Shown here: positions 8,891 to 19,359 of the stretch, one piece after another
How positions within the stretch are numbered: the first letter of the stretch is position 1
Layout: each line of letters begins with the position of its first letter
Assembly (NCBI GenBank): GCA_015679245.1
Contig: CP064953.1
Coordinates: forward strand, 1,798,001-1,862,000
Reading direction: 5' to 3'
Length of the DNA stretch: 64,000 nucleotides
Source: Actinomycetaceae bacterium zg-1166
GTDB taxonomy: Bacteria > Actinomycetota > Actinomycetes > Actinomycetales > Actinomycetaceae
Translations under genes and position numbers: made by a program
The notes under the pieces: model-generated
The model's database searches: none
What the model was told of the DNA's origin: nothing
Seen by the model: only the letters and a program-made list of their open reading frames with translations

Positions 8891-10948
8891 TCAGAGCACC
8901 CCGAGAAGCTCTTCGGCTTTACTCTCCTGGCCAGTAGAACGGTAGAGGGTAAGAAGTTCCTCCCCGCACCGCGAGCGCTCTTCCAGTTTGCGTGCCACTG
9001 TGAAGTTCTCGAAAGCAGATTCGAGATCCTCGGTGGCGCGCAGTGTATCTCCCATCGCCACAGCTATTCTTCCGGCGAGCCAGAGGGAATGGGCTTCATC
9101 TGAAGCACTCGTTGCTCCCGCATGGTATGCGAAAGCAGCATCGCACGCCGCTCCATGAGCTTCTTCAAGGTTGAGATTGCAGGCAAGAAGGCACCGCGCC
9201 AAAGAATCTTTGAGGGAGGCTACTGTGCGCGCAAGGCTCACATGGAGCTTCACAGTGGTAGTGTCACCTCCGATTCGCTCTTGGCTATCCTCTTGATTAT
9301 CCTTCTCGACGAGCCCTCCAGTTTCCACAAACTTCGCATGTTCACTGTCGGAAAGTTCCCGCAGGTGGACAAGGATATCGTCAATATGACCGTATTCGTA
9401 TGCTAGTGGTGCCCACGCTGCGAGGACATTGGCAATGATAGCCACAGGGGCGTCACCGGCACGCATGAGTGGCACCGCTGTGGAGAATACCTCGCTCGCA
9501 ATACCCTCCCCTGCGGCATGAAGGCACTGTGCCGCCTCGGCGAGAGCGCGTCCGGCTTTCTCAAGGTAGCCTGATTCTTCCGCCTTCGCACTGGCACGCC
9601 GGAAGAAATAGGCTGCCCGAAGATACTCCCCAGCAGCGAGTTCTTCCTCAGCCCTTGCCCAGGCAGCCTGTCCTTGCGGATCTTCAGCCACATCTTTCTC
9701 GCTCACCGGCAAGTCCCGATCCTCGTTCTCCAGATTCGAGGAGGTAGATTCTAAGGCTTTTTCAGAAGCCTTCGCACCCCTGCCCGGCTCGGTAGTATCG
9801 GAGACTCGCCTATCCTGCGCCCCCACACCTGGCTCAGGTGGATCGGTGAAGAGAGGGGCGGAAATCTCTGGAAGTTCCTCCCCCGCAGCCGACGCTTCAA
9901 GCACAACTTTTGCCTGCGCGTCGAGGTCAATGTAGCGAACTTGGAAGGGCCAGGAAATCGCATCCTCAAGTTTCTGAGTGAAGTAAGATGTGCCGTTACG
10001 TGCGTCGAATTGCTGCGCGATCTCTTGGGCTTCGTCGATATAACGTGCACGGAGATCGTCGTAGCGTTCTTCCTTTGCAACGCTGAGGCCACGTATGAGG
10101 TGGAGGAGATGGGTGAAAGTTGAGCCAGGTAGAGATGAACGCGCTGTGCGCTCCCATTCGTCAGCCATGCGTACAGCTTGATCCACATGCCCGGTGGCGG
10201 CAAGAAACTCAATCTGGCGCGCATCCCCAACATTCGCATGAGGCTCTCTACTCTTGGCTGAGAGTGCCTCTTTGTAGGCGCGCACTGCCAGCTCCTCATC
10301 CCCGCTGTATAGAGCAGCCATCATGAGTGCCGTCCGCGTTCCCCACGGCTCTTGGTTGCACTCCCACCGTTGAGTGAGAGCGAGCTTAATCGCCTCCTCA
10401 TATTTACATGCGTTGAGGAGATAAGCGACTTGGTGGCTAATCTGACATGCGCGGCAATCATCACCTTCAGACGCGGGTTCAGTGAGCCAGGCTGTGAGAC
10501 GTTCGCCAGTATCTAGCATTCCTCGGTGGGCAGCCCAAGAAAACTCGGCAACACGAATCGGTGCAAGCCCTAGCCCTTCAAGGCGGTAACGCCTCTCCAT
10601 ATCCGCGATAAGTGCCTCAATTTGGGTGGCACTGATCGTCGGAAATTCAAGAGCATCGTTAATGACCCATTTGTATTCCCAATACAAATTTCGGCGGTCT
10701 ATTTCGTCGAAAATCTCAGGACGCTCGTCGTAGGTATGCAAGAGACGGGCAAAGGTAGCAATGGCATGGATTCCTTCGTTAGCAAAAGTGTAGGCCTCCA
10801 CGAGATCAAGGAGTGAGGCGGCGAGCATGTCGTCAAATCCGCTTTCAACTACCGTGTCAACCAGCTTTTCCGCTGCAATGATGCGCGCCTGGCCGTGGGG
10901 CATCGCGCTGATGCGCCGAAACTCCATAATTGCTTCTGTGCGGGTCAT
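8891..10948 (-). CDS. Large helical-repeat (TPR-like) protein paired with the HSP90-like gene
   Basis: A 685-residue, very Ala/Glu/Leu-rich helical protein without signal peptide or membrane segment. Repeated helix pairs such as AAEKLVDTVVESGFDDML and ARAEEELAAGEYLRAAYFF look like degenerate tetratricopeptide repeats. A charged, Pro/Glu/Ser-rich linker (about residues 370-430) separates two repeat blocks. I chose the ATG at 10948, preceded by AGGAGAG; the upstream extension to 11032 is unlikely. It lies 145 bp downstream of the HSP90-like gene on the same strand, and that pairing suggests a co-chaperone or client adaptor (inference). I recognise no catalytic motif. Confidence 0.75.
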   Translation of the reverse strand: MTRTEAIMEFRRISAMPHGQARIIAAEKLVDTVVESGFDDMLAASLLDLVEAYTFANEGIHAIATFARLLHTYDERPEIFDEIDRRNLYWEYKWVINDALEFPTISATQIEALIADMERRYRLEGLGLAPIRVAEFSWAAHRGMLDTGERLTAWLTEPASEGDDCRACQISHQVAYLLNACKYEEAIKLALTQRWECNQEPWGTRTALMMAALYSGDEELAVRAYKEALSAKSREPHANVGDARQIEFLAATGHVDQAVRMADEWERTARSSLPGSTFTHLLHLIRGLSVAKEERYDDLRARYIDEAQEIAQQFDARNGTSYFTQKLEDAISWPFQVRYIDLDAQAKVVLEASAAGEELPEISAPLFTDPPEPGVGAQDRRVSDTTEPGRGAKASEKALESTSSNLENEDRDLPVSEKDVAEDPQGQAAWARAEEELAAGEYLRAAYFFRRASAKAEESGYLEKAGRALAEAAQCLHAAGEGIASEVFSTAVPLMRAGDAPVAIIANVLAAWAPLAYEYGHIDDILVHLRELSDSEHAKFVETGGLVEKDNQEDSQERIGGDTTTVKLHVSLARTVASLKDSLARCLLACNLNLEEAHGAACDAAFAYHAGATSASDEAHSLWLAGRIAVAMGDTLRATEDLESAFENFTVARKLEERSRCGEELLTLYRSTGQESKAEELLGVL

Positions 10949-11093
10949 CTGTTCTCTCCTGATGATGGACGACGAATCCTGCGCCGAGCTTTCACTTCGA
11001 GTTACCCAAACGAGCAGTAAATTACTCTCCATTGTGTCTACAACACAATGGAGCTAGAGACAACATCCGCGCGGTAACTCTCGTGAGATGTCA

Positions 11094-12899
11094 CTATGAA
11101 TTTTTCAATGCTGCAGCGAGAAGGTCAGCAAGATTTGCGCCCAAGGCACGTGCTTGCGACCCGCCCAAGCCTTCACCTGCCAGCATTAACGCAGAAAGGT
11201 AGAGCGAGGAAAGCGCCGAATCAAAGATTTGCGAGCCTTGCGCACTCAGCGTACGGCGCACTACCTCGGAATTGTCGTTGAGCACAAGGGTGCGCGAACG
11301 CTCCACAATCTGCGTATCGAGCGATCCGAGTAGACCTCCCCACAAATCAGGATCTTTTTCATGTTCATTCTTAAGATTGCGGCGGCGTTGTACCTGCGAA
11401 TCCTTGAGAATGAGAGAAGGAAGATCTGCTGGCTCAAATTCACGTAAAATTACGGCACAATCCTCCGATTCGAGGAGATCTTCCGCATGAGAGATCGCCC
11501 CAGAAGCCTCAGCAAGACGAGAGGCCGGGGGCAAGCCAAGAATCTGCACCACATCCGAAGCCTGAAGTTCGCGAATCTTCCATCCCGCGTTTCCGAGGCC
11601 TGCCACAATATCCGCGTCATACACATAACCGGCATTTACCACACAGAGCCCTTGAGCACGTGCTACTGAGGCAATGCGTCGAAAATCTTCCGGTGTGCTC
11701 GTATAAGTGAGAACACCTTCCTCGCGGGCTTCCTCCAAAGTGAGTATTCCATTTGTTGTCTCATACGGAAGAATGCGCGCTGCGAGATCGAGCATGGCAG
11801 GATCGGTCAACGCCACAGCTCGCAAAGCGAGGTGATGCGTTTCGACGAAACGGAAAGCTGTGGAACCGCCCCCTTCGAGTTCACTGACAAGCCACTGCTT
11901 GAGTTGGTTTCCTAATGCCTCGCGAATCTCCCAGAGAAGTTCATCCTCATGGAGATCTTCACGTGAGGCAGTGGGGGTGAGTGAATCAGAGTTGATGACA
12001 GCACGCACAAAAAAGGCCCACTCAGGGAGGATCTTCGTGATTCGAGATCCCAGGAGCATACGCTTGGAGTACACGCGATGGTGCCCACTTCCCGGAGCAA
12101 CCGCTTGGGGAAGAATAAAAGCCACACCGGAGAGACCGGCGAGGGGAAGAGAGAGCGGGATTGAACCGAGCGGACGCCAACCGAAGGTTTCCTCACAGTA
12201 GGAGGCAAGAGCATCCTCCCGCACGGCAATACTCGGTGCTGTAATTTCCCACGGGAGTGCTGGTAAGGTGAGGCGGCGCCACTTCTGCTTGCCAGATACC
12301 TCGGTGGCAATTGAGATGTCGAAAGGTAGGAGTGAGGCGTATTCCTGCGCAAGTTGAGTGACGGTTGCCTGGCTGAGCCAGTGCTCGCAATCGCGGCGCG
12401 CGGTGATGTGAACACTCGAACCAATGTCAACACCCGCAGGATCGATTTCTTCAAGAGAAAAAGTGCCGTCTGCATGGCCGTGCCAGATAATCGCTGATTC
12501 GGAGCTTTTGGCAGTGCGTGACGTTACACGAATATCGTCGGCCACCATAAAAGTGGCGAGCATACCGATACCAAACTGTCCGATGAACTCCAAGCGTGAG
12601 GATCCCATAAGAGGATCACGCTTAGACGAGCGGCCAATCGTTGCCAAAAGTTCGCGAGCTTCGTCAGCAGTAAGGCCTATACCCGTATCGGTGACGGTAA
12701 GAGTAGGAGCACCTTCTTCGTTTGTGGAGAGAGATAAACGCACGCGTGCGGGAGCATCGGGTTGGATCTCCCGGCGTGCCGTCATCGCGTCTACCGCATT
12801 TTGGAGGAGCTCACGAATATAGACTTGTGGGCCAGAGTAGAGGTGGCGTGAGAGAAGATCCACCATCCCAGCGAGATCTACCTGGAAACGATAGGTCAC
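11094..12899 (-). CDS. HSP90 family protein (HtpG-like ATPase, actinobacterial variant)
   Basis: A 601-residue cytoplasmic protein with an N-terminal GHKL ATPase domain: ELLQNAVDAM (Mg/ATP Asn), DTGIGL and GQFGIGML (lid/glycine loop). The middle domain keeps SREDL near residue 325, corresponding to the SRE segment of HtpG. After about residue 400 similarity to canonical HtpG fades, and the C-terminal region ends in an Ala/Leu-rich helix. The protein is slightly short for HtpG and diverged (QNA rather than SNA). HSP90 proteins fold or remodel clients by ATP-driven clamping. The next gene encodes a helical-repeat protein that may be its dedicated partner. ATG preceded by GGAGAG. Confidence 0.85.
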   Translation of the reverse strand: MTYRFQVDLAGMVDLLSRHLYSGPQVYIRELLQNAVDAMTARREIQPDAPARVRLSLSTNEEGAPTLTVTDTGIGLTADEARELLATIGRSSKRDPLMGSSRLEFIGQFGIGMLATFMVADDIRVTSRTAKSSESAIIWHGHADGTFSLEEIDPAGVDIGSSVHITARRDCEHWLSQATVTQLAQEYASLLPFDISIATEVSGKQKWRRLTLPALPWEITAPSIAVREDALASYCEETFGWRPLGSIPLSLPLAGLSGVAFILPQAVAPGSGHHRVYSKRMLLGSRITKILPEWAFFVRAVINSDSLTPTASREDLHEDELLWEIREALGNQLKQWLVSELEGGGSTAFRFVETHHLALRAVALTDPAMLDLAARILPYETTNGILTLEEAREEGVLTYTSTPEDFRRIASVARAQGLCVVNAGYVYDADIVAGLGNAGWKIRELQASDVVQILGLPPASRLAEASGAISHAEDLLESEDCAVILREFEPADLPSLILKDSQVQRRRNLKNEHEKDPDLWGGLLGSLDTQIVERSRTLVLNDNSEVVRRTLSAQGSQIFDSALSSLYLSALMLAGEGLGGSQARALGANLADLLAAALKNS

Positions 12900-13196
12900 T
12901 ACGATGCTCTCCTTTCAGGCTTGTGCTAACGGTTACGCGTTACTCGGGCATCTAATGGCGCTTGTCGGTTACCTCGGGCGAGAAACTCAGTTCAAGTCTT
13001 GGGTAGAACTGTGGTTAAGCCGTGTGATTATCCGGTGGCGGGGCAGAGCGAGGGCATGCGCCTGTAACCGAGACTACGCGCCGGCAGCAAAGTGCAAGTG
13101 TTCTACCTCTTCGTGTAGTCGTACACAGGGAGTTGGCTCAGCGACGAAACCCGCTCGCGTGAATTGGCACTGCCACTTACGCCCACGCTTTTAGAC

Positions 13197-13721
13197 TTAG
13201 GAAGCCTTTCCTTCAGCTTGAGCCTGAGCACGCTCTGCCTCAAATTGCTTCCATTCCTCCGGGAAAGTCTGGGCGAGATGCTCGAAGAACTGCATCGATG
13301 TGGAGATGACACAACGCAGATGGAGGCGAAGCTGTTCGTCGGTGAGGCCAGCTTCATAGTCCACATCATGTTCGGTCATAATAACGAGGCGTGCCTGATT
13401 ATTGAGTTGAATATAGACCTTGGGCCAGAGCTTTTCTGCATTCCACGAATTAACTAGTTCAAGAGCCTGTGCCTTGCGCGAAGGATCAAGGGTCGCGTAC
13501 CAGCGGCCCTGGACACGCAAGAATTCGTTACTCCCCCCGCCCAGCATGAACCAGAAGGCAGAATTATCCCATGTGGCGACGATGTCGTTATCTTCGTCGC
13601 GGAAATACACGATCCCTTCATGATCTAGTTGTTCGGTCACGCGTTCGAGCGAGAGTGGCGCAAGTGGGGCGGCAGAAGAGACAGGGGTAGGTACCGCATC
13701 ATCTTTGCTAAAGAATCCCAT
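13197..13721 (-). CDS. YbjN domain-containing protein
   Basis: A 174-residue cytoplasmic protein. The YbjN-type sensory fold is visible from about residue 25 to 160: SLERVTEQLDHEGIVYF, then a strand with TWDNSAFWF and a helix AQALELVNSWN. YbjN proteins resemble type III secretion chaperones in fold and are linked to stress or motility phenotypes, but their biochemical role is unknown. The start at 13721 (MGFFSKDD) has GGAGG seven bases upstream, better than the longer reading from 13763. It lies upstream of the HSP90-like gene on the same strand, separated by about 300 bp. Confidence 0.8.
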   Translation of the reverse strand: MGFFSKDDAVPTPVSSAAPLAPLSLERVTEQLDHEGIVYFRDEDNDIVATWDNSAFWFMLGGGSNEFLRVQGRWYATLDPSRKAQALELVNSWNAEKLWPKVYIQLNNQARLVIMTEHDVDYEAGLTDEQLRLHLRCVISTSMQFFEHLAQTFPEEWKQFEAERAQAQAEGKAS

Positions 13722-14287
13722 GAGAGACCTCCATCTGGGAGTGATATGGGAGTATTCAGGCAACCCCCGTTGGATATATCCGCTCTTGAGTCTACCAGTA
13801 TCTCGGGTACCTCCCGGTTACTCCCCTACGAGCGCACAAGGCCATAAACTCCGAGTACATGAGGTTATCTAAGGCCTTACCCCATGCTCACTCTCGCCCT
13901 GAGCACAGGCATAGAACCTTCTCCATGATGCGCAGCTTTCCCCGGTCGGCAGCTCTCAGCTTTTCCACCTTGGTGACTTTGGTGACTTTGAGCTCTCCCA
14001 GTTGGTGACTCTTACTTTTCTGACTTTAGTGATACTCGGCTTTCCCTCTCGGCAATTCTCACCTCTCTCACTTAGTGCGCCTCTCTCTTTGTTATCTCGC
14101 TCTGCTGCTCTAGCTACCACACGCTCAGTTTTTCTCCGGAGAACCCCTCTTTATTTTTCTACCAACGATCCAGGCACTTAGTTCTCCGGAAGTACCCAAT
14201 TCCTCAGAAGGACGCGAGGTGAAAGGAGGCACATGAACTTCATCGTCGGAAATAGAACTCCTGGGAAAGGTACTCATAGCGAAAATA
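13722..14287. other. Non-coding, pyrimidine-rich spacer
   Basis: No convincing gene on either strand. The plus strand is rich in CTC/TTT runs. A perfect 9-base tandem duplication, GGTGACTTT twice, occupies 13972-13989, and further GGTGACT copies follow. It presumably holds the YbjN promoter at its left end. Confidence 0.5.
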
Positions 14288-14319
14288 TGTGTGCGCCCCG
14301 CAAAGGCGAGGCGCACACA
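14288..14319 (-). terminator. groEL transcription terminator
   Basis: Perfect 10-bp stem (arms 14288-14297 and 14310-14319) about 60 bases after the groEL stop. On the minus strand it is followed by CATATTTTCG, a short U-rich run, as expected of an intrinsic terminator. Confidence 0.65.
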
Positions 14320-14378
14320 CTGGTATTACACAAACCACGGCCAGATTTCAGGCTCGGACGTGGCGGGGAATGAGTGGA

Positions 14379-16091
<1,713 letters not shown>

Positions 16092-16108
16092 TCATCGACT
16101 ACATGAAT

Positions 16109-16135
16109 CTGTCACTCTCACACCGAGAGTGCTAA
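16109..16135 (-). promoter_or_regulatory. CIRCE operator 1 (HrcA binding site)
   Basis: CTGTCACTC-N9-GAGTGCTAA: the right half matches the CIRCE consensus (TTAGCACTC-N9-GAGTGCTAA) perfectly and the left half at six of nine bases. Located 105 bases upstream of the groEL ATG. Confidence 0.85.
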
Positions 16136-16143
16136 TAGAGATA

Positions 16144-16170
16144 TTGGCACTCTCAGTGTGAGAGTGCAAG
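16144..16170 (-). promoter_or_regulatory. CIRCE operator 2 (HrcA binding site)
   Basis: TTGGCACTC-N9-GAGTGCAAG matches the CIRCE consensus at eight and seven of nine bases. It lies 8 bases from the first CIRCE. On the minus strand TTGCAC at its edge could act as a -35 element, with AATATC about 18 bases further as -10. Confidence 0.8.
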
Positions 16171-16578
16171 GTGAGAGCAATCTCGATACAGCTCTGTTCA
16201 CTCCCGGCGCACTCACGTTCCTGCATACCTGCGCCCTCACATTTCTTCCTACCTACCTGGCGCACTCATATTCCCACGTATTCCTCTCTTGTCTCGTTTC
16301 GACGTTCATTCGACGTTCATTCTGTGTGCCCACGTGCACCACTTCCTCGTCCACGTGAAAACAGCAGCTTTCTCAGATTTCTGTCAGCTCACCGGGGCTG
16401 TTTCCTCGTCCATGCGGGAACTGTGGCACGAACGGCACACACAAAGGGGGTGCCAAGGCCAGGGGTTCTAGGGCAGTCTCGGCACGGACACGAGCCGCAC
16501 ACACCAGGGGTGCCACTTCGACCTCTCGCAGCGGCACCCCTCCAGCCCTTCTCATCAGGCTGACATTAACTGAAATAT
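16171..16578. other. Non-coding spacer with short repeats and a GGCACCCCT hairpin
   Basis: No gene seen. A perfect 11-base tandem repeat (TCGACGTTCAT twice) lies at 16299-16320. A hairpin with arms AGGGGTGCC (16506-16514) and GGCACCCCT (16533-16541) lies just beyond the LytR_C stop on the minus strand and may end its transcript. GGGGTGCCA occurs a further time at 16447-16455. Confidence 0.5.
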
Positions 16579-17199
16579 TTAGATATCTCCTGCAAGAACA
16601 ACGACAATCTGGTCGCCTTTCGTGGCATCAGCGTTGAGAATGAAGTTCGACTCCGAAATTCCCAATGCTGTGGCAATGGCCTTGACGGTTGCTTCATCAG
16701 CCTCAGCAGGATAAAAGATTTGGCTTGCAGCCGGTTTTTCGTACTGGTAGTTACCGATACTGATACTCGTGAAGCCTTCCTTTTCAAGGATGGCTTGCTT
16801 CGCGGCAGCCAAGCCGCGCACACCCGCAGCATTGAAAACAACAACCGACTTGTTGTGATCTACTTTCACTGTGGGCGTGGGTGATGGAGTCGGAGTTGCC
16901 TCTCTACTCGGGCTGAGTGCTGGCGAAGATTCGCTCATCTCACTCGTCGGTGTGGATTCCTCACTCGGCTCGTTGCTGACCGAGGTAGTAGATGTGGCTG
17001 AGGGGCGCGCAGAGTGATTGAAGTTTGGAACTCCAAGGAAATGGATATAAGCCCAACCAGCCGTGGGCGCAAGTACGATAACTGCGATAAGCGCAATCCA
17101 CCACGACATATTGGATTTCACCCGACGATGCGTGCCTGTAACAGTACGTTCCTTGGCCAGGAGATCGAATTCGTCCTCAGGATATTTATTCTCTGCCAC
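16579..17199 (-). CDS. LytR C-terminal domain protein, membrane anchored
   Basis: A 206-residue protein: short cytoplasmic head, one membrane helix at about residues 31-52 (MSWWIALIAVIVLAPTAGW), a Ser/Thr/Pro-rich linker (about 60-110), then the LytR_C domain (SVVVFNAAGVRGLAAAKQA through VVVLAG). The domain also occurs at the end of LytR-CpsA-Psr ligases, but here it stands alone without the catalytic part. It is probably an envelope protein facing outward. The GTG start is supported by TAGGCT at -12 to -7 and the lack of a Shine-Dalgarno sequence, indicating a leaderless transcript. It lies beside DUF3263, a common pairing in actinobacteria. Confidence 0.85.
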   Translation of the reverse strand: MAENKYPEDEFDLLAKERTVTGTHRRVKSNMSWWIALIAVIVLAPTAGWAYIHFLGVPNFNHSARPSATSTTSVSNEPSEESTPTSEMSESSPALSPSREATPTPSPTPTVKVDHNKSVVVFNAAGVRGLAAAKQAILEKEGFTSISIGNYQYEKPAASQIFYPAEADEATVKAIATALGISESNFILNADATKGDQIVVVLAGDI

Positions 17200-17205
17200 G
17201 GCGCT

Positions 17206-17211
17206 AGCCTA
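17206..17211 (-). promoter_or_regulatory. -10 box of a probable leaderless promoter (LytR_C gene)
   Basis: TAGGCT on the minus strand ends six bases before the GTG at 17199. Confidence 0.5.
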
Positions 17212-17382
17212 CCGCGTTCGTCGCAGCTGGGGAATCTTCGCCGCGCAGATCACTCTGGATCTATGCGGCACACTCCAGCTTCCGTCACCAGCCACCTTCA
17301 CCTTTTACTTCTCTTACCTACTATCGCTCACTTTCCTTACCTGCCATCACCCATTTTCTCTGCCTGCCTTCACGAACAACTG

Positions 17383-17676
17383 TCATGAGGAGTGCTCCTC
17401 GCTTTCAAAGAGGCTATGCCTTTCGCGAGCTCGACGTTCACGCAGGCGGCGCAGGCGACGAATGAGATCTGGGTATTCGAGTTCGGCACGCGGATTGGTA
17501 AGTAAATGCGAGAGACGTATGTAGTACTGCGTCTCGTTCATCCCGAGAGTGGCGATGGCGTGAGATTTCTTCCCTCGTTGTGGCTTCCACGAACTTTCCA
17601 GATCCAAAATCGCATATTCCACCTCATCAAGTGGGGGGATATTGGCTGGCAAGGGAGGGAGAGGTCGTTCTTCCAT
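17383..17676 (-). CDS. DUF3263 domain-containing protein
   Basis: A 97-residue protein of the actinobacterial DUF3263 family. The core runs from LDEVEYAILDLESSWKP through HAIATLGMNETQYYIRLSHL and ends in a strongly basic stretch RRLRRLRERRARER. The middle looks like a helix-turn-helix and the basic tail suggests nucleic-acid contact, but the function is unknown. The ATG at 17676 has AAGGA at good spacing. It sits just upstream of the LytR_C gene on the same strand and divergently from ung. Confidence 0.85.
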   Translation of the reverse strand: MEERPLPPLPANIPPLDEVEYAILDLESSWKPQRGKKSHAIATLGMNETQYYIRLSHLLTNPRAELEYPDLIRRLRRLRERRARERHSLFESEEHSS

Positions 17677-17947
17677 AGGCCATCCTTTCTCCCATATCTG
17701 TTCTGCTTGGTTCTGCTTGGAATTTTACTTTGAGTCAGATAACGAACACGCACGAGTAGCGTGCTCACCGCCTTTTCCGAGAACTTCTCTCCACGGTTCT
17801 GCGACGTGGGTGGAAATTGGCGGCGATCACTCTCACCATTATGTCTCAGACTGCTCCCCACTCCGGGGTGGGAATAGGCACACATACTCGAAAGGTACCG
17901 TGTACCCCACACGTATGTAGCTCTGTGGACTAGGCGAAGTGGCCTAG

Positions 17948-17953
17948 TAGGCT
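17948..17953 (+). promoter_or_regulatory. -10 box of a probable leaderless promoter (ung)
   Basis: TAGGCT ends seven bases before the ung ATG at 17961; the intervening bases TTGGAAAT contain no ribosome site. Confidence 0.5.
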
Positions 17954-17960
17954 TGGAAAT

Positions 17961-18644
17961 ATGCAGGAACTTTCGCAGATTATTGATCCAGGATGGGCTC
18001 GTGCTTTGGCTCCCGTGGAGGCAGACATTCATGCAATGGGTGACTTCTTGCGAGCTGAACTCGCTGCCGGGCGAAAATACCTCCCCGCAGGAGCACATGT
18101 GTTGCGCGCGTTTACCTTTCCTTTCGAAGAGGTGAGAGTACTCATCGTGGGGCAAGACCCCTACCCAACTCCGGGGCATCCAGTGGGTTTGAGTTTTTCT
18201 GTTGATCCTGCTGTACGCCCCTTACCGCGTTCTCTTGTCAATATCTTCCACGAACTACACGAGGATCTGGGGGTTACGGTTCCTGAAAATGGCGACCTCA
18301 CATCCTGGTGCCGGCAGGGCGTGATGTTACTCAACAGAGTTCTCACGGTGACTCCCGGAGCACCTGCTTCTCACCGTGGCAAGGGATGGGAACGGATCAC
18401 TGATTATGCGATCCGCGCTCTCGTTGCGCGAGGAACCCCACTTGTCGCCGTGCTGTGGGGTCGCCCTGCTCAAGAGCTTCGCCCCCTCTTAGGCAACACG
18501 CCTGTAGTGATGTCACCTCATCCTTCTCCCCTTTCAGCTTCTCGCGGCTTTTTCGGTTCGCGCCCCTTCTCGAAGGTCAATGCCCTCTTGACTGAACAAG
18601 GCTGCCCTCCTGTTTCTTGGGATCTCAGTATGGGAGCCGTATAG
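17961..18644 (+). CDS. ung: Uracil-DNA glycosylase (family 1)
   Basis: A 227-residue cytoplasmic repair enzyme that removes uracil from DNA. Family-1 motifs are complete: the water-activating [18 protein letters not shown] (catalytic Asp at about residue 70) and the minor-groove loop [19 protein letters not shown] (about 194-212), with LLNRVLTV between. The length is normal for Ung. It has its own leaderless-type promoter and diverges from DUF3263. It converges on csoR across a 212-bp spacer. Confidence 0.97.
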   Translation: MQELSQIIDPGWARALAPVEADIHAMGDFLRAELAAGRKYLPAGAHVLRAFTFPFEEVRVLIVGQDPYPTPGHPVGLSFSVDPAVRPLPRSLVNIFHELHEDLGVTVPENGDLTSWCRQGVMLLNRVLTVTPGAPASHRGKGWERITDYAIRALVARGTPLVAVLWGRPAQELRPLLGNTPVVMSPHPSPLSASRGFFGSRPFSKVNALLTEQGCPPVSWDLSMGAV

Positions 18645-18665
18645 ACGCTGGCGTTACTCCGTAGT

Positions 18666-18696
18666 AATGAGTCACACTCATTTAATGAGTTGCACT
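18666..18696. repeat. Palindrome plus third half-site between ung and csoR
   Basis: AATGAGT-CAC-ACTCATT (18666-18682) is a perfect dyad, and AATGAGT recurs at 18684-18690. Read directly, AATGAGTCACACT and AATGAGTTGCACT are 13-base near-repeats. It lies between convergent genes, so a role in termination or as a regulatory site is unclear. Confidence 0.45.
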
Positions 18697-18856
18697 TTGG
18701 TGTCGTGATACAACTCAGAAAATGCAACGGGCGCGGATTTCAGAGCGAAAAAATGAAAAAATAGGTCAAAGAGCCACGGGTGTAGTGCGAGTCGTACACA
18801 GGTGAGCCACGAGGCCGAGCCGTACACAACATCTCGTCAGCTTCTAGAGGCGGCTT

Positions 18857-19357
18857 CTAAGAGCGCACGAGGCGCGCAATGGCTTTCGTTGCTTCGTCAA
18901 GTTTGACTTCCATGTCGTCCTCGCTAGCTCTGGCATCCATAACGCAATGATGAAGATGATCCTCAAGGAGACCGATTCCTACTCCTTGCAGCGCCCGTGT
19001 GAGGGCACTGATCTGGGTAAGGATGTCGATGCAGTATTTTCCTTCGTCAATCATGCGAGTAATTCCTCGCGCCTGACCTTCAATGCGTCTCATGCGACGA
19101 AGATAAGCCTCTTTGCTGCCAACATAACCGTGGCGATGGGATCCACTTTCACTCGGAAGTTTGCCACCAGCCGCGTATTCCTCCGATTCACGCGCTTGTG
19201 CACAGCCACAATTTTTCTCAAGAAGACCCTCCAGTAAGGATTCGGCTACACCCGATGTGGGGATGCCTGTACCGGGCGCATGATCGGCCTCATTCCGCGT
19301 GCGGTGGGAAGCGTTCAATGTCTTGTCCATTGTGCGATGTGTGCGAGTTGTTTCCAT
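18857..19357 (-). CDS. csoR: CsoR-type copper-sensing repressor with long N-terminal extension
   Basis: A 166-residue metal-responsive repressor. The CsoR core spans about residues 75-160 and carries the copper ligands: the Cys in KYCIDILTQ and the His and Cys in EDHLHHCV. The first 75 residues are an unusual extension rich in His, Glu and Gly with a CGC motif (NCGCAQ); typical CsoR proteins are about 90-120 residues. The start is well supported by GAGGGG six bases upstream, which overlaps the end of copA. The gene begins 2 bases after the copA stop, so it is the last gene of copZ-copA-csoR and regulates its own operon. On Cu(I) binding it should release the palindrome at 21889. Confidence 0.92.
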   Translation of the reverse strand: METTRTHRTMDKTLNASHRTRNEADHAPGTGIPTSGVAESLLEGLLEKNCGCAQARESEEYAAGGKLPSESGSHRHGYVGSKEAYLRRMRRIEGQARGITRMIDEGKYCIDILTQISALTRALQGVGIGLLEDHLHHCVMDARASEDDMEVKLDEATKAIARLVRS

Positions 19358-19359
19358 AA

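Noticed and set aside
12904-13194. 96-codon plus-strand open frame between the HSP90-like and YbjN genes
   Set aside because: No ribosome site, odd composition (many Cys/Arg) and no similarity; the spacer most likely holds the HSP90-like promoter.
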